From Burkholderiales bacterium UBA2459 (GTDB taxonomy: Bacteria > Pseudomonadota > Gammaproteobacteria > Burkholderiales > Burkholderiaceae_E): 5,666 nt of DNA. A program made the position numbers and the translations under genes. The notes below the pieces were generated by a model, which worked only from the letters and a program-made list of their open reading frames with translations, ran no database searches and had not been told where the DNA came from. The stretch is taken from positions 1-5,666 of the forward strand of contig DDPV01000008.1 of assembly GCA_002342365.1 (NCBI GenBank), read 5' to 3'. This document shows, one piece after another, positions 1 through 5,666 of the stretch (positions are counted from its first letter, which is position 1; each line of letters begins with the position of its first letter).

Positions 1-10
1 CACTCAACTT

Positions 11-17
11 GGAGGAG
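11..17 (+). promoter_or_regulatory. Strong Shine-Dalgarno site of tctC
   Basis: The purine run GGAGGAG lies upstream of the tctC ATG at 22; its GGAGG core ends six bases before the start codon, which is close to ideal. It supports this ATG as the true start. None of the other four genes in the window has a comparable site. The tctC promoter is not visible, because only 21 bases precede the gene. Confidence 0.85.
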
Positions 18-21
18 CGCT

Positions 22-1017
22 ATGAATAAATTTCTCAAAACCAGAAGACAAATCATTGCCGCGGCAGGCTCGTCAGGACTCTTGGCGACTGTGCCGGCGA
101 TGCTTCGCGCCCAAAGCAACTGGCCAAACCGGCCGGTGACCATTGTTTGCCCCTGGGGCGCCGGTGGAGGGACAGATGCGACCGCCCGCATCATCGCGTC
201 ACTTCTCGAAAAGGACTTGGGCCAACCGTTTAATGTTGTGAATCGAACAGGCGGCTCGGGCGTTGTCGGTCATACGGCGATCGCAACCGCGCAGCCTGAC
301 GGTTACACCCTCGGTATGATCACCGTCGAGATTGCCATGATGCACTGGCAAAAGCTCACCGAACTCAACCCCTCGAGCTACACGGCGCTTGCGCTCATGA
401 ATGAAGATCCGCCAGGGGTCACCGTGAACGCAAAATCACCCTACGGCAGTGCGAAGGAACTTGCTGATGCCATCAAGGCTTCACCGGCCGGAAAGTTTAA
501 GGCTTCCGGTACCGGACAAGGCGGTATTTGGCATTTGGCTTTGATCGGTTGGTTACAAGCAATGGGCCTAAAGCCGAATCACGTCGCCTGGGTGCCTTCC
601 AACGGAGCCGGACCTGCAATGCAAGATCTGGCTGCCAATGGTATCGACTTGGTGACCTGTTCGCTGCCCGAGTCGCGCGCCCTTGTCGAAGCCGGTAAAG
701 CGAAGTCACTTGCCATCATGGCCTCTGAGCGGAACCCTGTTTTTTCGAGCGTGCCAACGCTCAAGGAAAGCATGGGTGTTGACTATTCTGTTGGGGCATG
801 GCGGGGTATTGCTGCTCCGAAAGGTTTACCGGCAGAGATTGTTGGCAAGATTGTCGTATCGCTCAAGAAGGCTAACGACTCCAAAGAGTTTCGAGACTTC
901 ATGGCCAATCGCGGGTTTGGCGTCAAATGGGCAGATCCCACGGGTTTTGCCAGTTTCATGGCGAAATCCGACGCCGCGATGGGCGCTGCCATGAAGTCGG
1001 CTGGGCTCGCCGGATAA
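22..1017 (+). CDS. tctC: TTT-family periplasmic substrate-binding protein (TctC/Bug type)
   Basis: This is the extracytoplasmic solute receptor of a tripartite tricarboxylate transporter. It captures an organic acid in the periplasm and delivers it to TctA/TctB. The 331 residues match the usual family length. Residues 1-30 form an export signal: a basic N-terminus with a twin arginine (R8-R9), a hydrophobic stretch, and likely cleavage after A30 (LRA|QSN). The RR pair makes Tat export possible, but Sec is not excluded. The mature part has the family's N-terminal ligand loop, PWGAGGGTD at 44-52, then LGQPFNVVNR (66-75) and a PDGYTLG motif (92-98). Further matches are NGAGPAMQDL (194-203), the VPTLKE segment (244-249) and GLPAEIV (268-274). 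The gene is first in tctCBA, 40 bases ahead of tctB, and has the only strong ribosome binding site. Family assignment is secure. The ligand is unknown: members bind citrate, other di- or tricarboxylates, aromatic acids or amino acids. Confidence 0.93.
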   Translation: MNKFLKTRRQIIAAAGSSGLLATVPAMLRAQSNWPNRPVTIVCPWGAGGGTDATARIIASLLEKDLGQPFNVVNRTGGSGVVGHTAIATAQPDGYTLGMITVEIAMMHWQKLTELNPSSYTALALMNEDPPGVTVNAKSPYGSAKELADAIKASPAGKFKASGTGQGGIWHLALIGWLQAMGLKPNHVAWVPSNGAGPAMQDLAANGIDLVTCSLPESRALVEAGKAKSLAIMASERNPVFSSVPTLKESMGVDYSVGAWRGIAAPKGLPAEIVGKIVVSLKKANDSKEFRDFMANRGFGVKWADPTGFASFMAKSDAAMGAAMKSAGLAG

Positions 1018-1027
1018 ATCGGCAGGC
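1005..1027 (+). other. Possible mRNA hairpin spanning the tctC stop codon
   Basis: GCCG at 1009-1012 pairs with CGGC at 1020-1023 around a seven-base loop that contains the tctC stop codon. After one C/A mismatch the stem extends by three pairs (1005-1007 with 1025-1027, one of them G-U). A run of six T lies at 1047-1052, but 19 bases beyond the stem, so this does not look like an intrinsic terminator. A hairpin here could protect the 3' end of a tctC transcript or limit read-through into tctBA. The stem is short and could be chance. Confidence 0.25.
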
Positions 1028-1057
1028 GATTCGGAACCCAACCTTGTTTTTTACGAC

Positions 1058-1579
1058 ATGAAGATTTCAGACCGTGCCAGTGGCTTTTTACTGGTGAGCT
1101 TGGGGGCATTGACCTGCTACGCAGCGTCCTTGCTTCCCACGATTGCCGGGCAGCAGGTCGGCCCACAGGTTTTTCCAACCGTCATTGGCGTAGCGTTGAT
1201 TGCATGTGGTGTTCTGATCATGCTCGGAATTGGTTCGGACTTCGAAGATGAGGAAAAGCTCATTGTGTCTGAGTCAGGCGACGTGGCGTCAAGCAAAGAG
1301 GCGGGTTCGGATCGGGATCGACTTCGCAGCTTTGTTGCAGGTGGATGGAAGGTCATCATGCCGCCTTTAGCCCTTTTCTTTTACTACTTTGCCTCGGAGA
1401 AATTAGGGTTCTGGTTGTGCGCTTTCGTGATCGTCCTGACCTTGGCTAAATCCATGGGAGCGACATTTCGCTCGGCAATCCTCCTGGGCCTTAGCGCTCC
1501 TGGGGTGATTCATCTCATTTTCTATAAGTTATTACGCGTGCCTTTGCCAGCTGGCTTATTACCCTTTCCTTGGGTTTAG
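1058..1579 (+). CDS. tctB: TTT transporter small membrane subunit TctB
   Basis: This is the small integral-membrane component of the TTT transporter, which partners TctA in the inner membrane. The 173 residues are typical. Hydrophobic segments lie at about 9-28, 38-58, 98-131 (a long stretch, possibly two helices or one plus a re-entrant part) and 136-157, consistent with the four or so helices expected. A GP-x-x-FP motif (GPQVFP, 35-40) follows the first helix, and the C-terminus has the family ending LLRVPLPAGLLPF (158-170). Residues 59-96 form a charged, acidic loop rich in D, E, S and R between helices 2 and 3. TctB proteins diverge strongly, so the assignment rests on topology, these motifs and position between tctC and tctA. 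No Shine-Dalgarno site is evident before the ATG, and no alternative in-frame start lies in the 40-base gap, so translation may depend on read-through from tctC. Confidence 0.88.
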   Translation: MKISDRASGFLLVSLGALTCYAASLLPTIAGQQVGPQVFPTVIGVALIACGVLIMLGIGSDFEDEEKLIVSESGDVASSKEAGSDRDRLRSFVAGGWKVIMPPLALFFYYFASEKLGFWLCAFVIVLTLAKSMGATFRSAILLGLSAPGVIHLIFYKLLRVPLPAGLLPFPWV

Positions 1580-1582
1580 TCA

Positions 1583-3070
1583 ATGTTTGATCAAATGCTT
1601 GCCGGCTTGCATATGGTGCTGCAACTCGACGTTGTGCTGACCATAGTCCTTGCTTCAATCTATGGTTTGGTTGTTGGTGCTTTGCCAGGCCTCTCTGCAA
1701 CGATGGCAACCGCATTGTTGGTCCCTGTGACTTTTTACATGTCCCCGATTGCTGCGATTTCAGCCATCATCGCCGCGTCTGCAATGGCGATTTTTTCGGG
1801 TGATATTCCGGGATGTTTGCTCCGCATTCCTGGCACGCCGGCTTCGGCTGCATACACTGATGAAGCCTTCGCAATGACTCGAAAAGGCCAGCCGGAATTA
1901 GCATTGGGCATTTGTTTGTGGTTCTCGGCGCTAGGGGGTGTGATCGGTACCTTTTCGTTGGTCGCACTCGCCCCAACGCTTGCAGAGGTGGCGTTTGAGT
2001 TCTCAACCTTCGAATACTTTTGGCTCGCTTTGCTGGGGTTGATGTGTTCGACCATGGTTGCGCGATCGTCCCCGGTGAAAGCGGTTGCAGCCATGTTTCT
2101 TGGTCTTCTTATCACCTGCGTTGGCATCGAAAATCCTGCGGGCACGCCCCGGTTCACTTTGGGCTACGCAGACTTGCTTGGCGGTATCGAAATCATACCG
2201 CTGCTGGTTGGCGTTTTTGCGGTATCGGAGGTCATGCGTTCCTACGCTGCTCGGGATGTCCCGATCATGCCGCCGAGGGACTTCGGCAGTATTTTAAAGG
2301 GTCAGTGGGCATTGACCAAGGCTCACCCGAAGCAGCAGTTGCGCGGAAACTTTGTCGGTATCGTGATCGGTGTCTTGCCGGGCGCTGGTGCCGATATGGC
2401 TGCGTGGATGAGTTATGCGATGTCAAAGCGCTTTTCGAAAACACCTGAAAAATTCGGGACGGGGCATCCCGAAGGCTTGATAGAGGCCGGTGCAAGCAAT
2501 AACGCGAGTCTTGCATCGGGCTGGGTGCCCTCACTGCTCTTTGGGATTCCTGGTGACACGATTACCGCAATTGCGATCGGCGTGCTCTATATGAAAGGGC
2601 TCAATCCTGGTCCCACCCTTTTTACAGAAAAAGCATCGAGCATGTACGCGCTCTACATTGTCTTTCTCTTGGCCAATATCATCATGATTCCCTTGGGGAT
2701 CATCATGATCAGAACCGCCCGCTATGTCTTGTACCTGCCGCGTAGTTTGATCATGCCTGTGATCGTACTGCTTTGCGCCGTTGGTTCGTTTGCGACCGGT
2801 AACAATCTCGTTTTAGTGTTAACGGTCGCTGTGTTTGGACTGCTTGGCTACATGATGGATAGGAACGGATTTCCAGTGGCAGCGCTGGTGCTTGGAGCAG
2901 TGATGGGAACAATGGTAGAGCAAAATTTTGTAACATCCTTGATCAAGTCCGATGGAAGTATCCTGCCCTTTTTCAGCCGGCCTGTTGCATCAGTCCTTGC
3001 CTTGATGACATTTGTAGCGATGCTCTGGCCGCTTGGGGTCTGGTTTAAGAGACGCCTTCAGACCCGGTGA
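1583..3070 (+). CDS. tctA: TTT transporter large membrane subunit TctA
   Basis: This is the large transmembrane permease subunit of the TTT transporter, expected to carry the substrate pathway and to be driven by an ion gradient. The 495 residues match the family norm of about 500, with many hydrophobic segments along the whole length. Two related halves are visible. The first has the signature GALPGLSATMATALLVP (32-48), followed by RIPGTPASAAYTDEAFAMTR (81-100). The second has the equivalent GVLPGAGADMAAWMSYAMSK (263-282), then an EGLIEAGASNNA segment (297-308) and FGIPGDTITAI (320-330). These PG-loop repeats are the hallmark of TctA. The ATG is three bases after the tctB stop and has no clear ribosome binding site, which suggests translational coupling to tctB. 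The gene ends the operon and converges on eutC. The reading frame is intact and the assignment is secure; the substrate is not determined by this subunit's sequence. Confidence 0.95.
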   Translation: MFDQMLAGLHMVLQLDVVLTIVLASIYGLVVGALPGLSATMATALLVPVTFYMSPIAAISAIIAASAMAIFSGDIPGCLLRIPGTPASAAYTDEAFAMTRKGQPELALGICLWFSALGGVIGTFSLVALAPTLAEVAFEFSTFEYFWLALLGLMCSTMVARSSPVKAVAAMFLGLLITCVGIENPAGTPRFTLGYADLLGGIEIIPLLVGVFAVSEVMRSYAARDVPIMPPRDFGSILKGQWALTKAHPKQQLRGNFVGIVIGVLPGAGADMAAWMSYAMSKRFSKTPEKFGTGHPEGLIEAGASNNASLASGWVPSLLFGIPGDTITAIAIGVLYMKGLNPGPTLFTEKASSMYALYIVFLLANIIMIPLGIIMIRTARYVLYLPRSLIMPVIVLLCAVGSFATGNNLVLVLTVAVFGLLGYMMDRNGFPVAALVLGAVMGTMVEQNFVTSLIKSDGSILPFFSRPVASVLALMTFVAMLWPLGVWFKRRLQTR

Positions 3071-3071
3071 C

Positions 3072-3117
3072 TTGTACCGTTTGAACACTTGGCACCCCCC
3101 TCATTCAAACGAAACAG
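3072..3117. terminator. Inverted repeat between convergent tctA and eutC; weak candidate bidirectional terminator
   Basis: CGTTTGAA at 3078-3085 is perfectly repeated in inverse as TTCAAACG at 3104-3111, giving an 8-bp stem with an 18-base C-rich loop. After a 2x2 internal loop, four more pairs form between 3072-3075 and 3114-3117, one of them G-U. The position, in the 58-base gap between two convergent genes, is where a shared terminator would sit. Against this, the stem is AT-leaning, the loop is long, and no T-tract follows on either strand. It is therefore either a weak or factor-dependent terminator structure or a chance repeat. Confidence 0.4.
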
Positions 3118-3128
3118 CGTCAGCGAGA

Positions 3129-3941
3129 TTAATCACCTAAAAGAAAATTTGACAGCCGACCTTCTAGCGAAGCTGCGGCTGTCTCATCCTTCAATTGAAC
3201 GCCGCTTACGCAACGCCTTAAGGCCTCGCTGACCAGATAATCCAATTTGCATGCTGCCTCTTCGAATGACAGCCCTGCTGGCCGAATGTTTGAAATGCAG
3301 TTGCGTCGCTCGTCAGTTAATCCAACGCGCGGTTCCCAGGTCATGTATAGCCCCATGCTGTCGGGCGAACTCAATCCAGGCCGCTCGCCGATCATTACAA
3401 CCACCACTTTGGCAGCCATCAGTTCGCCGATTTCGTCGCCGATTGCTACCCTTCCCTGCTGCGCGATCACAACCGGCCCACATCGCAGTGGGTGCTTGGT
3501 AATGTACTGATGCATCGCTTGTAAAAATGCTGCCGCGCTTGCTTCGATAGCCGAGGCAGATAATCCGTCAGCAATGACAAAGATCAAATCGTAGCTTGCA
3601 TCACGACTGCTTTCAGCCTGAGACTGCAAAAGCAGCTTCGATCGCACGGAAAGTCTGCGTCCGAGATCAGGACGCTGTAAATATATCCCGCGATTATCAG
3701 CAGCACTTTCAACAACCAGGCAGCGTTCAACCCATTTCAGATCGTTGACTGACTTCTTGATAGCATCTATATCCAAGTGGTGGTGTACAGCATCCCTGGC
3801 GCGCGCATGATCAAGCTGAAAAGCCAGCTGTTGCGCGGTTGGCAAGCTAATGCCGGTGCGACCGAGTGCGATACGACCTGGGGTAAATTTCCGCAAGCTG
3901 TGCCATGGATTGCTGACCACTGTTGGATGGTGCTTGGTCAT
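3129..3941 (-). CDS. eutC: Ethanolamine ammonia-lyase small subunit EutC
   Basis: This is the small (beta) subunit of ethanolamine ammonia-lyase, which with EutB forms the adenosylcobalamin enzyme converting ethanolamine to acetaldehyde and ammonia; the cofactor sits at the EutB-EutC interface. Family motifs include GRIALGRTG (22-30), HARARDAVH (45-53), RPDLGRRL (90-97), ADGLSA (124-129), GRVAIGDEIGEL (163-174), the strongly conserved IGERPGL (184-190) and RNCISNIRPAGL (213-224). At 270 residues it is shorter than the 295-residue enterobacterial protein. Conserved sequence starts at about residue 14, so the long N-terminal extension that targets the enterobacterial enzyme to a microcompartment is absent, and a cytosolic enzyme is inferred. 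The C-terminus runs some 15-20 residues beyond my remembered E. coli sequence. The start lies 22 bases after the eutB stop, with no strong ribosome binding site and no in-frame ATG, GTG or TTG in the gap, so it is probably coupled to eutB. Confidence 0.94.
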   Translation of the reverse strand: MTKHHPTVVSNPWHSLRKFTPGRIALGRTGISLPTAQQLAFQLDHARARDAVHHHLDIDAIKKSVNDLKWVERCLVVESAADNRGIYLQRPDLGRRLSVRSKLLLQSQAESSRDASYDLIFVIADGLSASAIEASAAAFLQAMHQYITKHPLRCGPVVIAQQGRVAIGDEIGELMAAKVVVVMIGERPGLSSPDSMGLYMTWEPRVGLTDERRNCISNIRPAGLSFEEAACKLDYLVSEALRRCVSGVQLKDETAAASLEGRLSNFLLGD

Positions 3942-3963
3942 CGAAGTAAGAATCTTGATGCCA

Positions 3964-5358
3964 TCATGTCGATATCTTTAGTAGAGCATTCCTAAAGCGG
4001 GGCGGCAATTCCTCATTGAGCTGGACCTGAGCACCATCTCGGAAGATCGCCATCTTGTGTAGCCAGGTCTCGAATTCAGGAGCTGGTTTTAGATTTAAAA
4101 CCCGACGCACGTACAAGGCATCATGAAACGAAGTCGTCTGGTAATTGAGCATGATGTCGTCCGATCCGGGCACAGCCATGACAAAATTGCAGCCAGCTGT
4201 TGCGAGCAGTGTTAGCAACACGTCCATATCATTTTGATCGGCCTCAGCATGGTTGGTATAACAAATGTCACACCCCATGGGTAGTCCCATTAACTTGCCG
4301 CAAAAGTGATCTTCCAAACCGGCACGTACAATTTGCTTGCCATCATACAAATACTCTGGCCCGATAAAGCCCACGACGCTGTTGATCAGTAGCGGTTTAT
4401 AGCGCCTGGCCACCGCGTAGGCGCGCGCCTCGCAGGTTTGTTGGTCAACACCATGGTGAGCATTGGCCGACAGGGCACTGCCCTGACCAGTTTCGAAATA
4501 CATCACGTTATTCCCGACCGTACCCCGCCCCAGCGACAAGGCCGCATCACGTGCCTCGGCTAACAGCGCCAGATCGATACCAAAACTACGGTTGGCAGCC
4601 TCAGTTCCAGCAATCGATTGGAAGACCAAATCAACGGGGGCACCGCGCTCGACGGCTGCGATGGTATTCGTGACATGCGTTAGAACGCAGGATTGGGTTG
4701 GAATGTCGTAGTGACGAATCACTTCTTCGAGCATATGGAGAATGCGTGTGACTTGCTGCACGTTGTCACTTGCCGGATTGATGCCGATCACTGCATCGCC
4801 AGCACCGTACAACAAACCGTCAACCATACTCGCTGCGATGCCGATGGCATCGTCCGTAGGATGATTCGGCTGCAACCGCGTGGCGAGTCGATCGGCTAAA
4901 CCGATCGTGTTGCGAAAACGCGTGATCACACGACATTTTTTTGCCACGAGGATCAAGTCTTGAACCCGCATGATTTTTGAAACAGCCGCAGCCATTTCAG
5001 GCGTAACTCCTGGCGCAAGTGAACTTAAGGCTTGCTCGTCCGCAACATCGGACAACAGCCAGTCCCGAAAATCGCCCACCGTCATATGCTGCACCGATGC
5101 AAACGCCTGTGCATCATGGGTATCGATAATCAGTCGCGTTACTTCGTCGCTCTCGTAGGGGATCACCGGTTGTTGTAGCAATGTTCGTAGCGGTAGTGCC
5201 GCGAGCGTCATTTGAGCCGCAACTCGTTGTTCGGCATGGGTGGCTGCAATCCCGGCAAGATAATCGCCAGAGCGAGGCGGGGTCGCCTTGGCCATCAAAT
5301 CCTTGAGATCCACGAATCGATAGTTTCGAACGCCGATGGTGTGGGAGTAATGACTCAT
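3964..5358 (-). CDS. eutB: Ethanolamine ammonia-lyase large subunit EutB
   Basis: This is the large (alpha) catalytic subunit of ethanolamine ammonia-lyase, a TIM-barrel adenosylcobalamin enzyme that deaminates ethanolamine by a radical mechanism. Its 464 residues compare with about 453 in E. coli. Recognisable blocks are LRSGDYLAG-like RSGDYLAGIAA (29-39), TRLQPN (160-165), GDAVIGINPASD (187-198), CVLTHVT (224-230), YFETGQGSALSA (287-298), VVGFIGPEYLYDG (328-340), AGLEDHFCGKLMG (346-358), MGCDICYTNHAEADQN (361-376) and DDIMLNYQTTSFHD (400-413). By alignment from memory, the E. coli substrate-contacting residues R160, Q162, N193, E287 and D362 correspond to R161, Q163, N194, E289 and D364 here, so the active site appears complete. 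The N-terminus (SHTIGVRNYRFVDLKDL) fits family starts and supports the ATG at 5358, although its ribosome binding site is weak. It is the first gene of eutBC; no reactivase (EutA) or shell gene accompanies it here. Confidence 0.96.
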   Translation of the reverse strand: MSHYSHTIGVRNYRFVDLKDLMAKATPPRSGDYLAGIAATHAEQRVAAQMTLAALPLRTLLQQPVIPYESDEVTRLIIDTHDAQAFASVQHMTVGDFRDWLLSDVADEQALSSLAPGVTPEMAAAVSKIMRVQDLILVAKKCRVITRFRNTIGLADRLATRLQPNHPTDDAIGIAASMVDGLLYGAGDAVIGINPASDNVQQVTRILHMLEEVIRHYDIPTQSCVLTHVTNTIAAVERGAPVDLVFQSIAGTEAANRSFGIDLALLAEARDAALSLGRGTVGNNVMYFETGQGSALSANAHHGVDQQTCEARAYAVARRYKPLLINSVVGFIGPEYLYDGKQIVRAGLEDHFCGKLMGLPMGCDICYTNHAEADQNDMDVLLTLLATAGCNFVMAVPGSDDIMLNYQTTSFHDALYVRRVLNLKPAPEFETWLHKMAIFRDGAQVQLNEELPPRFRNALLKIST

Positions 5359-5581
5359 GCTCGTAGTCTAAAGTCACTTGCCCCGAACGGAGAAGCTGAA
5401 TTTTCGAAACAAGGCTGTGCTTGCAGCGAATAAGCCCGCAGGCACCAAAGAGCGCATGCCCCACCAAAAGAAGGAAGGGATGAGGCCAAACGATAGCGCC
5501 CGATTGTCAGGACCTTCGGTTGAAATCCGCTGACTCATCGACGGGACTGACGAAACGCTTGGCAATTGATGCTGCTTTCAT

Positions 5582-5666
5582 TCATTGACGCTTCGTGAGA
5601 CGCTCACCCATCTCCACCTCACTGTTCTCCGGCATACTTTTCGGGCAACATTGTTTATCAGCAAAT
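5582..5666 (-). CDS. Possible 3' end of an upstream gene running off the window (uncertain)
   Basis: One minus-strand frame is open from the window edge for 27 codons and stops at TGA 5584-5582. The translated tail is charged and hydrophilic (for example PENSEVEMGERLTKRQ), as protein C-termini often are. It could be the end of the gene before eutB, but an open frame this short occurs readily by chance, and another minus-strand frame is also open over most of the same stretch. I recognise no family. If real, the gene would be co-directional with eutBC. Confidence 0.15.
   Translation of the reverse strand, partial: FADKQCCPKSMPENSEVEMGERLTKRQ
5595..5607. repeat. Short perfect inverted repeat, GTGAG-3-CTCAC
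   Basis: GTGAG at 5595-5599 is inverted as CTCAC at 5603-5607 with a three-base spacer. It lies about 240 bases upstream of the eutB start. The form could suit a dimeric regulator or a small RNA hairpin, but a five-base arm is short, no second copy was seen, and it overlaps the possible partial reading frame at the window edge. Confidence 0.2.

Larger units (their letters stand above)
5359..5666. other. Region upstream of eutB without a convincing gene; probable eutBC leader and promoter region
   Basis: This 308-base stretch should hold the eutBC control region. I see no convincing -10/-35 pair, sigma-54 site or cobalamin riboswitch on the minus strand. A 54-codon frame from an ATG at 5538 down to a stop at 5374 is open on the minus strand. 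It contains a hydrophobic stretch, but has no ribosome binding site and resembles no family I know, so I do not call it a gene. An 8-bp palindrome, TTTCGAAA (5402-5409), lies about 45 bases before the eutB start. A second inverted repeat and a possible gene end at the right edge are listed separately. Confidence 0.5.

Noticed and set aside
2678..2709. An 11-base direct repeat, ATCATCATGAT, at 2678-2688 and 2699-2709
   Set aside because: It lies inside a tctA membrane helix and encodes repeated Ile-Ile-Met residues, so codon repetition in a hydrophobic segment explains it.
3247..3510. Overlapping plus-strand open frames opposite eutC
   Set aside because: They lie antisense to a well-conserved eutC frame, have no ribosome binding site and give compositionally odd translations, so they are shadows.
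3964..3967. An ATGA overlap at the eutB stop as a possible eutC start
   Set aside because: That ATG, and the one three bases later, are out of frame with eutC; the in-frame ATG at 3941 matches the family N-terminus.
5114..5467. A 117-codon minus-strand frame overlapping the eutB start
   Set aside because: Most of it is an alternative frame of the eutB N-terminal region, and the translation resembles no known protein.
5359..5666. A cobalamin riboswitch ahead of the B12-dependent eutBC
   Set aside because: I could not find a convincing B12-box-like conserved core on the minus strand, and such switches usually control B12 synthesis or uptake, not this enzyme.
1..5666. A previously undescribed defence, mobile or biosynthetic system
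   Set aside because: All substantial coding sequence is explained by two well-known families (TTT transporter and ethanolamine ammonia-lyase), and no transposase, integrase, repeat array or terminal repeat is present.

Overview
The window carries two short catabolic or uptake modules that face each other. On the plus strand is a complete tripartite tricarboxylate transporter (TTT) set in the order tctC (periplasmic binding protein, 22-1017), tctB (small membrane subunit, 1058-1579) and tctA (large membrane subunit, 1583-3070). On the minus strand, converging on it, is a two-gene unit, eutB then eutC (5358-3964 and 3941-3129), encoding the large and small subunits of adenosylcobalamin-dependent ethanolamine ammonia-lyase. 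A 58-base gap separates the two 3' ends. The right end (5359-5666) is a roughly 300-base stretch without a convincing gene and probably holds the eutBC leader or promoter.

The organism is most likely a Gram-negative proteobacterium. TTT systems with Bug-type binding proteins are strongly expanded in Burkholderiales-type betaproteobacteria, and a short EutC without an N-terminal extension, outside a microcompartment operon, fits such organisms. By eye the base composition is only moderately GC-rich, so a very high-GC member is unlikely. The taxon is inferred and was not tested.

The transporter binds an organic acid in the periplasm (TctC) and moves it through TctA/TctB using an ion gradient. 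The sequence does not reveal the substrate; citrate is only the founding example. EutBC deaminates ethanolamine to acetaldehyde and ammonia. No microcompartment shell gene, EutA reactivase, permease, aldehyde dehydrogenase or regulator is visible, so those functions must lie outside the window. Convergent orientation argues against one shared operon, and no functional link between the modules is shown.

All five proteins look full length and intact, with conserved family motifs and, in EutB, a complete set of substrate-binding residues. I found no mobile element, tRNA, rRNA or CRISPR, and no strong evidence of a new system. The points worth a second look are modest: the strong ribosome binding site on tctC alone, a hairpin around the tctC stop, an inverted repeat between the convergent units, the short EutC N-terminus, and the unexplained eutB upstream region.
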